A stretch of DNA of 64,000 nt from Thioclava atlantica (lineage in GTDB: Bacteria; Pseudomonadota; Alphaproteobacteria; Rhodobacterales; Rhodobacteraceae): assembly GCF_000737065.1 (NCBI RefSeq), contig NZ_AQRC01000003.1, positions 1-64,000 of the forward strand, given 5' to 3'. A model generated the notes under the pieces. The model was not told the origin of the DNA. It searched no databases and worked only from the letters and a program-made list of their open reading frames with translations. This document shows positions 1-7,659 of the stretch, piece by piece. The position numbers and the translations under genes are program-made. Numbering within the stretch: the first letter of the stretch is position 1; every line of letters starts with the position of its first letter.

Positions 1-1119
1 CTTGTAGAACTCGGCGATGCGGCGCAGCCCCTCGGCGGCGATCTCGGAGCCGTCGCGGTCGAAGACCTCCTTCAGCTTGCGCCGCGCGTGGGCCCAGCAA
101 TGCGCCACGCGGACCGGGTCGCCATCCTTGCGGTTGGGACGCGTCAAACGGTTGCAACCCTGGTAGCCATCGATCTGCAGGATGCCGTCGAAGCCGTGCA
201 AAATCTTCTCCGCGTTCTCCCCGGCGCGGCCGGGCGCGTAGAAGAAGACCACGCCCGGTGGATCATCTCCGCCCCATGACCGGTCGTCACGGGCGAGCGC
301 CCAGAGATATCCCGTCTTGGTCCGGCCGCGCCCCGGATACAGCACCGGGGCGGTGGTCTCGTCCATGAACAGCTTCGTCGATGTCTTCAGGTGCTCGGCC
401 AGCCGGTCGACCACCGGGCCGAGATGGAAGGCGGCGGTGCCGACCCAGTCGGCCAGCGTGCTGCGGTGGATCTCGATGCCCGATCGGGCAAGGATCCGGC
501 TCTGCCGATACAAGGGCAAGTGGTCCGCGTATTTGCTGACCAGGACATGCGCGATGGCGCCCTCGGTCGGCAGGCCGCCGTCGATGAGATGCGCCGGGGC
601 GCTCGCCTGGGTCACGCCATCAGTGCAGGCGCGGCAGGCGTATTTGGGGCGAACCGTGACGAGCACGCGCAGCTGGGCGGGCACGATGTCCAGCCGCTCT
701 GTGCGGTCCTCGCCGATCTTGTGCATCTCCCCGCAGCCACAAGGACATTGTAGGCTGTCCGGCTCGATCACGCGCTCGATGCGCGGCAGGTCCTTGGGCA
801 GGTTGCCTCGATTGCGCCGGGCTGCACGCCGGGGGCGGCTCTCGGACGGCGCTTGCGTCTCCTGCTTCTCCTCGGCTTCGGCGACCGCAATCTCGAGATC
901 CTCGAACGCCAGCTGCCGGTCATCTTCGCTGAGCTTCTCGGATCGTTTGCCGTGGACTGCCTGGTTGAGTTCGGCGACCAGATGCTCGAGGCGCTTGATG
1001 ATCTCCTTGAGGCTGACCCTCTCACCTTTGAGCTCCTCATGCTCGCGCAGCAGCGCGGCGACAGCTTCGCGCTGCGCCTCGGGGATTGCGGAGAGGTCAA
1101 TGATCGCGGTGGATGGCAT
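1..1119 (-). CDS. tnpC: IS66 family transposase TnpC, C-terminus cut by window edge
   Basis: The reading frame is open from an ATG at 1119 to the left edge, 373 codons without a stop; complete TnpC proteins are about 500 residues, so roughly a quarter is missing. Visible in order are an N-terminal coiled-coil/leucine-rich segment, a cysteine zinc-binding motif (CPCGCGEMH around residues 120-130), a central domain beginning YACRACTDG, and the DDE catalytic region with MDETTAPVL and DGYQG. It acts as the DNA strand-transfer enzyme of the element. It begins 55 bases after tnpB ends. Nothing in the visible part suggests inactivation. Confidence 0.9.
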   Translation of the reverse strand, partial: MPSTAIIDLSAIPEAQREAVAALLREHEELKGERVSLKEIIKRLEHLVAELNQAVHGKRSEKLSEDDRQLAFEDLEIAVAEAEEKQETQAPSESRPRRAARRNRGNLPKDLPRIERVIEPDSLQCPCGCGEMHKIGEDRTERLDIVPAQLRVLVTVRPKYACRACTDGVTQASAPAHLIDGGLPTEGAIAHVLVSKYADHLPLYRQSRILARSGIEIHRSTLADWVGTAAFHLGPVVDRLAEHLKTSTKLFMDETTAPVLYPGRGRTKTGYLWALARDDRSWGGDDPPGVVFFYAPGRAGENAEKILHGFDGILQIDGYQGCNRLTRPNRKDGDPVRVAHCWAHARRKLKEVFDRDGSEIAAEGLRRIAEFYK

Positions 1120-1173
1120 GGCCGGAGGCTACCGCGAAGCCGTCTCGAAGGCCCGCCTTTTCTCGTGCCTGAT

Positions 1174-1527
1174 TCACTCTGCCGCAGCCGGGCGGCGGAT
1201 CTCCAGCGCCTTCACCTTGCGCCAGTCGAGACCGGCGAACAGGGCTTCGAACTGCGCCCGGTTCAAAGTCATCACGCCGTCCCGAACCGCCGGCCAGGTG
1301 AAGGAACTCTCCTCGAGCCGCTTGTAGGCCATCACCAGCCCGGTGCCGTCCCAGAAGAGGATCTTCAGCCTGTCTGCACGCTTCGCCCGGAACAAAAACA
1401 CGGTGCCAGTGAACGGATCCTCCTTTAGGACCGATGCGACCTGCGCGGCGAGACCGTCGTGGCCTTTCCTGAAGTCGACCGGCTGGGTCGCCACGAGGAT
1501 ACGGACGGTGTGGGACGGCATCATCAC
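1174..1527 (-). CDS. tnpB: IS66 family accessory protein TnpB (Orf2)
   Basis: A 117-residue protein with the conserved TnpB core: VDFRKGHDGL near the N-terminus, the segment FLFRAKRADRLKILFWDGTG and the downstream RLEESSFTWP block. TnpB is required for transposition of IS66 elements although its biochemical role is unresolved. Its start overlaps the end of tnpA by four bases (ATGA), implying translational coupling. Three tandem ATG codons open the frame, so the start is uncertain by two residues. Length is normal for the family. Confidence 0.93.
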   Translation of the reverse strand: MMMPSHTVRILVATQPVDFRKGHDGLAAQVASVLKEDPFTGTVFLFRAKRADRLKILFWDGTGLVMAYKRLEESSFTWPAVRDGVMTLNRAQFEALFAGLDWRKVKALEIRRPAAAE

Positions 1528-1955
1528 GAGGACGCCCCGAGCGCATGGACGATCTCGGCAATCCGCACCGCCGGGGTGTCGGCGGCAAGCGCGATCGTCA
1601 CGTCACCGAAGACGAGGCGCAGGCTGTCGTCCGACTGCCTCGAGGGCTGCGGCGCCTGCGGGGGCTTCGGCTCGCACAGGACAACCGGCGCGAAGGCAGT
1701 CGGCTCATCCGACATCTCGGCGGCGGGCAGGACCAGCTTGCCCTCTTTGGCCAGGCATCGCCACGCCGACAACTGGTTCGGCTTCATCCCGTAACGCGCC
1801 GCCACGGCGTTGACCGTCGCGCCCGGCTCAAGTGTCTCCGCGACAGCCTGTGCCTTCACCTTCTCCGGCCACCGGCGGTGCCCGCTCTCGAAGATCTCAA
1901 CTCCCAGCGATCTGAGAAACGCAGTCTGAGCATCCATTGCGAAACGCACTCCCAT
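1524..1955 (-). CDS. tnpA: IS66 family accessory protein TnpA (Orf1, helix-turn-helix)
   Basis: A 143-residue protein with a helix-turn-helix of the IS3/IS66 Orf1 type (KAQAVAETLEPGATVNAVAARYGMKPNQLSAW, residues about 34-65), followed by a proline-rich linker and a C-terminal segment RLVFGDVTIAL common in this group. It is the first gene of the IS and probably binds the terminal repeats. An internal ATG at 1937 is an alternative start. The upstream 66 bases hold the terminal repeat. Confidence 0.9.
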   Translation of the reverse strand: MGVRFAMDAQTAFLRSLGVEIFESGHRRWPEKVKAQAVAETLEPGATVNAVAARYGMKPNQLSAWRCLAKEGKLVLPAAEMSDEPTAFAPVVLCEPKPPQAPQPSRQSDDSLRLVFGDVTIALAADTPAVRIAEIVHALGASS

Positions 1956-1998
1956 CTTGAGATGGGTATCACCTCGCAGTCCGCGCCGACGCAGACAA

Positions 1999-2021
1999 CG
2001 TGCCGCTCAGACACCGCTTAC
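1999..2021 (-). repeat. IS66 terminal inverted repeat (tnpA side)
   Basis: On the minus strand the terminus starts GTAAGCGG at 2021 and lies about 45 bases upstream of the tnpA start. The partner repeat is outside the window, so the exact length of the repeat is inferred. Confidence 0.7.
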
Positions 2022-2096
2022 GCAAAGATGGTGGTCGTAGATGAATTGTTTCTTTCCATCTGCACGCGTTGCGCCAGTTGGGTCGACGAGGTTAAG

Positions 2097-2119
2097 TGGG
2101 AGGTCTGCTCCCATTTTTT
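2097..2119 (+). terminator. Intrinsic-terminator-like hairpin
   Basis: Six-base perfect stem TGGGAG/CTCCCA with a five-base loop, followed at once by six T residues. No plus-strand gene is visible just upstream within the window, so this may be a remnant brought with mobile DNA. Confidence 0.5.
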
Positions 2120-2338
2120 GGTAAGCGGGAGTTTGCGCTTGTAGCGGAAGTCCGGAATCCGCCCGTCTCTACCGCGGCAACAACCGAGCTAGTCAACTTT
2201 TGCCCTTCATATTGAAGATTATCGGGCTCCCGAGTCACTCGCTCCAATGTGTTGAAAGGAACCGTGAGTCGGTTCCGCTTTATCCGATCGTCGACGAGCG
2301 TTAGCTTTCGGACATCTTGATCCTTTGCAGAGTGCCAG

Positions 2339-2870
2339 ATGAGCAACGACAGCAAATTCCTCGCTCGCGTGTTGCGGCACGCGCCAGATGAGATTGGTCT
2401 GTCGCTCGGAGAGCAGGGGTGGGTGCGCGTCGACGAGTTGCTGCGCGCTATTAAGAAAGCTGGCAGGCCGCTGACGAGGAGCCAGCTCGAAGAAATCGTC
2501 GCGACGAACGATAAGTCTCGCTTTACTTTGAGAGGCGACATGATCCGCGCCGCTCAGGGCCATTCCATCGATGTAGACCTTGGCTTGCCGGCTCTTGAGC
2601 CCCCGGAAACTCTTTATCACGGCACCGCGTCTCGAAATCTCGATGCCATAATTTGCGACTGGGCTCGTGTCAGGCCGCCGTCGTCAGGTGCACCTTTCGC
2701 CAGATCCCGCAACGGCGTCGCGCGTTGGCGAGCGGCACGGAAAGCCGACAGTTCTAAGAGTGGACGCTGGGCGTATGCACGCAGACGGATATGCTTTTTA
2801 TCGGGCGGATAACGGGGTCTGGCTGACAGAGGAAGTGCCTGCGAGCTACCTCGGGTTTGGTATGATGTGA
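2339..2870 (+). pseudogene. kptA: RNA 2'-phosphotransferase (Tpt1/KptA), frameshifted
   Basis: KptA transfers the splice-junction 2'-phosphate of RNA to NAD. The first frame gives the N-terminal half (FLARVLRHAPDEIGL, then LYHGTASRNLDAIICD to residue 107). The second frame gives the C-terminal half (VSGRRRQVHLSPDPATA, then VLRVDAGRMHADGYAFYRADNGVWLT). Deleting one base, the t at about 2660, joins them into IICDGLVSGRRRQVHLS, exactly the family pattern, for a normal length near 176 residues. NAD-binding motifs HGT and HLS are both present but split by the shift. The gene is lower in GC than its surroundings and next to an IS, so horizontal acquisition is likely. A sequencing error is the alternative. 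Confidence 0.88.
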
Positions 2871-3172
2871 GCACTGGATTGATCGTGGGGGTGCCTTGTG
2901 CCCCGCAATCAGAACATCAGACGAAAATCAGGTCGGCAGCTCTGACGAGGCAACAGCGCCTCGTGTTCCGGACGCTCTTTGCGCCGACAACCTCGATGCC
3001 TCGATCGCTCAGGCCGACAACTCTGGCCAAGTGCTTGGTGGCCGCCAGCCCACCCGCCGGCTGCAAAAGCTGTTAGCTACGCCGCCACTCCTGCCAGAGG
3101 AGAAAAGTCTGGCAGGCTACGTGCTTCCAGCTGACGAGATTTCTTACTTCATACGAAGCCCGAATGACGCCT
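2871..3172. other. Stretch without a recognised gene between kptA and gapR-like gene
   Basis: A plus-strand frame starting near 2896 stays open to 3252 and encodes a hydrophilic sequence with a plausible run (LLATPPLLPEEKSLAGYVL, near 3080-3130). I recognise no family, it has no clear ribosome binding site, and its end overlaps the gapR-like gene antisense. It may be a fragment of a gene carried by the accessory patch or noise. A perfect 9-base inverted repeat sits at 3090-3116. Confidence 0.35.
3090..3116. repeat. Perfect 9-bp inverted repeat downstream of gapR-like gene
   Basis: CCTGCCAGA and TCTGGCAGG flank a nine-base loop. It lies about 57 bases past the stop of the minus-strand GapR gene. 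Read on that strand the stem is not followed by a T tract, so it is either a weak terminator or a 3' processing structure. Confidence 0.5.
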
Positions 3173-3433
3173 TCAGCTCATGCCGAGCGCTTCCTTGTAG
3201 AGTTGCAGCACGGCTTCTTGCTCAGCAATCTCATCACTGTCCTTCTTCCTGAGGCTAATAATCGCACGAAGGGCCTTTTGATCGTATCCGCGCGACTTAC
3301 TTTCCGCGAACACTTCCTTGATCTGTTCCGCGATGTCTTTCTTATCAGCCTCCAGCCGTTCGATGCGCTCTACGAACTGTCGCAGTTCGCCCGCGGTTAC
3401 CTTGTAGTTCGACGTCTCGATTTCATCTTCCAT
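3173..3433 (-). CDS. GapR-like DNA-binding protein (DUF2312)
   Basis: An 86-residue protein with the DUF2312 pattern: VTAGELRQFVERIERLEADKKDI, a heptad coiled coil, then EVFAESKSRGYDQKALRAIISLRKKD and an acidic tail. In Caulobacter, GapR is a nucleoid-associated protein that binds AT-rich, overtwisted DNA ahead of forks and transcription. Length is normal. It lies in the low-GC patch upstream of a second, truncated GapR copy (3513-3680) from which it differs at many positions, so it is probably an acquired paralogue. The AT-rich 3434-3512 region should contain its promoter. Confidence 0.88.
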   Translation of the reverse strand: MEDEIETSNYKVTAGELRQFVERIERLEADKKDIAEQIKEVFAESKSRGYDQKALRAIISLRKKDSDEIAEQEAVLQLYKEALGMS

Positions 3434-3512
3434 GTCTGTCTCCGCCTGCTATTGCCGTCGCCGATTACAATTTCGCGCGACATGTATTACATCTAAGATA
3501 TTGATATAATGC

Positions 3513-3680
3513 TTACATCACATTTTTCTGAGGGTAAAAGTAGCCGCGCGCTTTCGCTTCGGACATGATGTCCTTCTGCTGCTCGGTGATGTCCTTCTTC
3601 TCGGCCTCGAGGCTTTCGAACTGCTCGATGAACTGACGCAGCTCGTCGGCGGCGACATTGTAGGCGGCATCGTTGGGCAT
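3513..3680 (-). pseudogene. Truncated GapR/DUF2312 gene, 3' third missing
   Basis: From an ATG at 3680 the frame encodes MPNDAAYNVAADELRQFIEQ, continues through the coiled coil to SEAKARGY, and at that point (about 3541) leaves the family. Eleven unrelated codons follow before a stop at 3513. A full protein would continue with the RKVIALRKRD-type helix, which is lost. The break coincides with a sharp change from high to low GC. I infer that this is the resident gapR copy, cut at the border of the inserted accessory patch. The 55-residue product could still form part of the coiled coil but lacks the C-terminal helix. Confidence 0.8.
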
Positions 3681-3847
3681 CGGCCTCTCCTGCTCTGGGA
3701 ATTCGGGTCGGCGCTCTGACTAGCCCGCGGGCGCGCGCGCATCAAGGGCCGCCGTTGCGGATCGGCTGATACGGTGAGTCCCACTCCCTTTTTCTTGCCT
3801 TGGCGGTCCCGCTCGGCTAGGGCAGGCGCGCAGTTACGGAGAGAGCG

Positions 3848-4063
3848 ATGGAATTTCTCATCTGGGCAGGCGCGGCGGTATCGGTCGCGGGGCTTGCGGG
3901 CATCTTCTGGTGCATCTTCACGGTGGCCAAGGCGAAACGCGCCGGGCTCGAGGATGCAGAGCTGCGCGCGCGGCTGCAACGCATCGTCGCGATCAACCTG
4001 GGCGCGCTCTTCGTTTCGGTGATCGGGCTGATGATGGTCGTGGTCGGGATCTTCCTGAGCTGA
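3848..4063 (+). CDS. Small two-helix membrane protein, uncharacterised
   Basis: A 71-residue protein with two hydrophobic helices (residues about 3-25 and 50-70) separated by a charged loop (KAKRAGLEDAELRARLQR). A GAGAG-type ribosome binding site lies just before the ATG. Codon use and GC match the neighbouring chromosome. I do not recognise the family. It ends 17 bases before the convergent FadJ-like gene. Confidence 0.7.
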   Translation: MEFLIWAGAAVSVAGLAGIFWCIFTVAKAKRAGLEDAELRARLQRIVAINLGALFVSVIGLMMVVVGIFLS

Positions 4064-4079
4064 GCCTCGCCCCGGGACG

Positions 4080-6059
4080 TCAGCCCAGATCGGCGAAGCG
4101 ATTGCCGTTTCGGATCAGGACATCCCACAGGGTCGCCGGTTCGCGCGCCCCTTCCTCGCGCAGGGTCCGCAGCAGCTTGCGGGTCGTCAAAAGCCCCTCC
4201 CGATCGGCCGCGAACATCAGCCCTCCCAGCGTCTCGGGCAGGCCGAGCGCATGGCGTGCCGCGAAATCGACATCGCAGGCGCGGTGGATCCGCGAATGCT
4301 GCAGAAGCCACGCGCCCTCATTGGCGAGCTCGGCCATGACGCGGGCACGGATCTGCGAATTGGACAGCCGCCGCGGGACGATGCCCGCCTCGCGCCGCAG
4401 CGCGGTCAGCACCTCGCCCTGTTCGAGCACGGGCCGCGCCTCGCCACCCGACCAGTGGTAGAAGCCCCGACCGTGCCTGCGTCCGAAATTCCCCTCGAGC
4501 GCGAGCAGGCTCAGAAGAGGCCCCGGCGCCCGCTTGAGTCGCGCGAACTGCTCCATGACCCTGTCGATCCCGATCTCGTCGGCAAGCCGCAGCGGCGCCT
4601 TGATGAACCCCTCGCGGCGCAGCGCCATATCGACCTGCGCGACCGAGGCCCCCGCGAGCACCGAACGCTCGGCCGCCGCGATATAGGCGAGACGCAGATG
4701 CTCGACGATGCCGCCTGCGCCCGGGCCTCCGAGGACGACCCGCTCATCGCCCTGCCGCAGGAGAGCGGCCAGACGGCGCAATGCCTCGCGGTCCTGATCC
4801 GCGGCCGGGACGATCTCGCAGATCCCTCCCGCGCGGATGAGGATCGGGACCGAGGCCGGGGCGGGCGCGTTGGCGCGCGTCTCGGCCAGCAAGGCCGCCT
4901 CGGGCCATTCCTCATTCGCGTCGCCGGGCACGATGAGCGCGTCGCATCCCGAAAACCCTGCCGCCCCGACCGCAACACCGAGCCGGGCCCAGTCGATTTC
5001 CTGCCGGTCCGCCTCGAGCGCGCCCTGCCGTACCCGTTCCTCCTGAATCTCCGCGATGCTCGCGAAGATCGGCTCGACCGAATCCAGATCGCTGGCCCCG
5101 AGCGCAACCTGGTGTCCGGCCTCTAGGAATGCCGCGGCAAGCGATGCTGGTTGTTCCCAGAGCCCGATGCGCATCGGTGCGGGCGGGTCGAGCGGGCGCA
5201 ACTCGCCGGGCAGATGCTGCGCGAGGACCTCGCAGGCCGCAGCGTGGCGCAGGGCGTGCGAGAGCGGTTCCGCGGACAGCTCCTCGAAAGCGACCTGCTC
5301 GAAGGAAAGCGCCTCGTCGAGCGGCAGCAGAAGCGCGCTTTCGACAACCTCGAGCAAGCGATGCCCGACCTCGGCGAAGGGGGTCTCGGCGAAGGTTTCC
5401 CGCAAGGGCGCGAGCGCGGAGAGATAGCCCCCCGGATCGTCGAGCGCCGCGTCGGCGCGGGGCACGCCCTCGCTGATCAGCAGCTTGAGCGCAGCGCTGA
5501 TCTGCGCCGGGTCGGGATGGGTGAGCGTCAGATCGCACAGCCCGCGCGAAATCCCCGCCGTGGCCTCGATGGGGCCGCCCCCCGTCACGAAGGAAATCGC
5601 CCGCGCCCCTCCCACGCGACGTGCCAGCCGCACGAGCGTCCCGGCGCTCGGAAAGGCTCCGAGCGCGAAGGCGTGGGTCACGAACACCGTTCCGGCCTCG
5701 GCGATACGCAGATCGGCCACCTGCGACAGGGCCAGCGCGCCACCCGAGATCACGCCGGACAGGCGCGCGAGGACGGGACGGCCAAGCCCTGCGAGCCGGG
5801 AGCACAGCGCGCCCAGATCGGGCGCGTCGAAATCGGTGGAGAAATCGTCGATCGGGTCGGAAGCCACGGGCCAGCCATCCGCGTCCCCCTGCACGATCAC
5901 GCCGCGCAGATGCCGGTCGCCTTCCACGAGGTCGAGCACCTCGGCGATCGCGCTGCGAAGATCGGGTGTGAAACCGAGCGGGACGCCATTTTCGTCATGA
6001 GCGCATAACGTGATCCAGGCCAGCCCGTCCTGGGTCCGCAATCTCACCCGTCTCGCCAT
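4080..6059 (-). CDS. FadJ/FadB-like enoyl-CoA hydratase / 3-hydroxyacyl-CoA dehydrogenase fusion, degenerate
   Basis: About 659 residues with the bifunctional beta-oxidation layout: an N-terminal crotonase domain (1-190), a Rossmann-type middle (about 285-440) and two C-terminal dehydrogenase helical domains (RLADEIGIDRVMEQF and the RHGRGFYHW block). Key residues look lost. The crotonase segment has HAFALGAFPSAGT where active enzymes carry a PE catalytic glutamate. The NAD-binding GxGxxG is replaced by RIGLWEQPASLAAAF, and the catalytic histidine segment (HFFNP-like) is absent. The start at 6059 follows an AGGAAG ribosome binding site; an ATG at 6095 is possible. It is probably a non-catalytic or altered-function homologue. 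No other fatty-acid genes adjoin it. Confidence 0.75.
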   Translation of the reverse strand: MARRVRLRTQDGLAWITLCAHDENGVPLGFTPDLRSAIAEVLDLVEGDRHLRGVIVQGDADGWPVASDPIDDFSTDFDAPDLGALCSRLAGLGRPVLARLSGVISGGALALSQVADLRIAEAGTVFVTHAFALGAFPSAGTLVRLARRVGGARAISFVTGGGPIEATAGISRGLCDLTLTHPDPAQISAALKLLISEGVPRADAALDDPGGYLSALAPLRETFAETPFAEVGHRLLEVVESALLLPLDEALSFEQVAFEELSAEPLSHALRHAAACEVLAQHLPGELRPLDPPAPMRIGLWEQPASLAAAFLEAGHQVALGASDLDSVEPIFASIAEIQEERVRQGALEADRQEIDWARLGVAVGAAGFSGCDALIVPGDANEEWPEAALLAETRANAPAPASVPILIRAGGICEIVPAADQDREALRRLAALLRQGDERVVLGGPGAGGIVEHLRLAYIAAAERSVLAGASVAQVDMALRREGFIKAPLRLADEIGIDRVMEQFARLKRAPGPLLSLLALEGNFGRRHGRGFYHWSGGEARPVLEQGEVLTALRREAGIVPRRLSNSQIRARVMAELANEGAWLLQHSRIHRACDVDFAARHALGLPETLGGLMFAADREGLLTTRKLLRTLREEGAREPATLWDVLIRNGNRFADLG

Positions 6060-6189
6060 GTCTTCCTGCCCCCGGCCGCTGCCCCGTGCCGCCATTTTTC
6101 AAGCAGTGTAAGGGTTACGCGCCGGGAGACAAAGGAAAATCCGCCCGCCGATGCGGACGGATTGCGTGGCTCAGTGCCGCAGGAGCAGA

Positions 6190-6528
6190 CTATTGCTGAC
6201 GGACCTTGGCCCCGGGGGCGTGGGTGCTGCAGAACGGCGTCGCCGGCAGCAGGTCGAGCCGCGCCTCGTCGATCCGCTCGCCACAGGTGACGCAGAAACC
6301 GTATTCACCCTCCTCGATCCGCGCGAAGGCCGCCTCGATGCTGCGCAACTCGGCCTGAGCGGCTTCGCCGAGATCCTCGAGAACCTCGTCCTGCTCCTGC
6401 TCGACCGCGGCGTCGTCCCAGTCCTTTTCGTCGTGGCTGTCGAGCTCGGTATCGACCTGTTTCATCCGTGCGACCAGTTGCGCCCGACGGGTCTCAAGCT
6501 CAGATTTGCGCGTTTCGACTGATTTCAT
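6190..6528 (-). CDS. TraR/DksA family zinc-finger protein
   Basis: 112 residues: an N-terminal coiled coil (residues 1-60, rich in E, K and Q) and a C-terminal zinc-finger block CVTCGERIDEARLDLLPATP followed by FCSTH. DksA-type proteins insert the coiled coil into the RNA polymerase secondary channel and modulate transcription with ppGpp. Here the fourth zinc ligand is CxxH rather than CxxC, giving a C3H site. The start at 6528 is chosen because AAGGGAG sits six bases upstream; an ATG two codons earlier is adjacent to that site. Monocistronic. Confidence 0.85.
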   Translation of the reverse strand: MKSVETRKSELETRRAQLVARMKQVDTELDSHDEKDWDDAAVEQEQDEVLEDLGEAAQAELRSIEAAFARIEEGEYGFCVTCGERIDEARLDLLPATPFCSTHAPGAKVRQQ

Positions 6529-6719
6529 CTGCATCTCCCTTTCTCCGCTCCCTTTAAGCGGTTTAAGGGCTTTCCCCGCCTTGATACAAGTCAATCGGCA
6601 GGGCGTCGCTCCGGGTCGGTCAAAATCCTTGCGCCACAACCGGAACGGGCACTAGCATCGAGAATGCGCGGGCGAGGGAGACGCTCACGCATCTTGCAAT
6701 GCGAGCAGAGGGAGAGCTC

Positions 6720-7145
6720 ATGCATCAGGATTGGATCTGGGGGCTCGTCGGCGGTCTGATGATCGGCGCGGCGGCCGGAGTGTACCTGCTGATCAACGGC
6801 CGCGTTCTCGGCGCGAGCGGCATCATCGGCGGACTGATCGACGGGACCGGGCGCGACACCGTGTCCGAGCGCGTCGCCTTCATCGGCGGGCTCATCGCGG
6901 TACCGCCCCTGCTGGTGCCGCTCTACAAGGTGGTGGACACGCATGTGAGCAATTCGGCGCTGGTGCTGATCGCGGCGGGGCTCATGGTCGGTCTGGGCAC
7001 CCGTCTCGCCAATGGCTGCACGTCGGGTCATGGCGTGTGCGGCATGTCGCGCCTGTCGCTGCGCGGGATCGTGGCCACGGCGTTCTACCTTCTCGGGGGC
7101 GGGCTCTCGCTCGTGGTCTTCCGCCACCTGCTGGGAGTGATCTGA
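6720..7145 (+). CDS. YeeE/YedE family sulfur-compound transporter, first half
   Basis: 141 residues, four hydrophobic helices, with the family signature NGCTSGHGVCG carrying two cysteines (near residues 100-110). YeeE/YedE (TsuA/PmpA) proteins move thiosulfate or related sulfane sulfur through a cysteine relay. Here the protein is split over two adjacent genes, a common arrangement. The start at 6720 follows GAGGGAGAG. It is followed one base later by the second half, so the two are surely co-translated. Confidence 0.88.
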   Translation: MHQDWIWGLVGGLMIGAAAGVYLLINGRVLGASGIIGGLIDGTGRDTVSERVAFIGGLIAVPPLLVPLYKVVDTHVSNSALVLIAAGLMVGLGTRLANGCTSGHGVCGMSRLSLRGIVATAFYLLGGGLSLVVFRHLLGVI

Positions 7146-7146
7146 G

Positions 7147-7650
7147 ATGCGAAATCTCATCGCCTTTTTCTCAGGTGGACTCTTCGGCGCGGGATTGCTC
7201 GTGGCGGGGATGGTGGACACGACGAAGGTGCAGGGCTGGCTCGACGTCTTCGGCGCGTGGGACCCGACGCTTGCCTTCGTGATGGGCGGCGCGGTCAGCG
7301 TGATGTTCTTCGTCTGGATCGTCGCGAAACGGCGCGAGAAGGCGGTTCTGGGCTCGCCGATGCCGGGGCCGTTCCCGCGCCTGGTGGATCGCAACCTCGT
7401 GCTCGGCTCGCTGCTCTTCGGCGCGGGCTGGGGGCTTGCGGGGCTGTGCCCGGGGCCGGCCATGGCGTCGCTCAGCTTCAACGGCTGGCAGGGCTGGCTG
7501 TTCGCGATCGCGATGGGCGTCGGAATGGCGATCACGCCGCGGATGCGCGCCTGGCTGTCGGTGCTCGATCGCTCGACGCTCGAAGTGCCGCCCTGCGAGA
7601 CGATCCCGGGCGAGCCCCGCCGCCCCGCCCCACCGCCAGCAGCACGCTGA
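7147..7650 (+). CDS. YeeE/YedE family sulfur-compound transporter, second half (DUF6691)
   Basis: 167 residues with hydrophobic helices beginning LIAFFSGGLFGAGLLVAGM, and the paired signature GWGLAGLCPGPAM, which provides the single cysteine of the second half. A proline-rich tail of about 20 residues follows. It starts two bases after the first half's stop codon. Together they would form one inner-membrane sulfur permease. No ArsR-type sulfide sensor or rhodanese lies beside them, so the physiological cue is not visible. Confidence 0.88.
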   Translation: MRNLIAFFSGGLFGAGLLVAGMVDTTKVQGWLDVFGAWDPTLAFVMGGAVSVMFFVWIVAKRREKAVLGSPMPGPFPRLVDRNLVLGSLLFGAGWGLAGLCPGPAMASLSFNGWQGWLFAIAMGVGMAITPRMRAWLSVLDRSTLEVPPCETIPGEPRRPAPPPAAR

Positions 7651-7659
7651 GCCCGCCGA

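Larger units (their letters stand above)
1..2021 (-). mobile_element. IS66-family insertion sequence, partial (left part outside window)
   Basis: Three co-oriented genes in the order tnpA-tnpB-tnpC, with tnpA and tnpB overlapping by four bases, are the hallmark of IS66 elements. The tnpA-side end is present: on the minus strand the element begins GTAAGCGGTGTCTGAGCGG at position 2021, matching the GTAAGCG start typical of this family's terminal repeats. The other end and the last part of tnpC lie left of the window. If the element is intact, the eight bases next to the end (2022-2029, gcaaagat) should be repeated at the far end as a target duplication; that cannot be seen here. Confidence 0.9.
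1956..2338. other. Gene-free stretch: IS end plus lower-GC flank
   Basis: No convincing gene. 1956-2021 is the IS end. Beyond it composition falls clearly below the rest of the window. The stretch holds an intrinsic-terminator-like hairpin (2097-2119) and, directly after it at 2121, another GTAAGCGGG on the plus strand that resembles an IS66-type terminus but has no transposase attached. 2300-2338 must contain the promoter and ribosome binding site of kptA. Confidence 0.6.
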
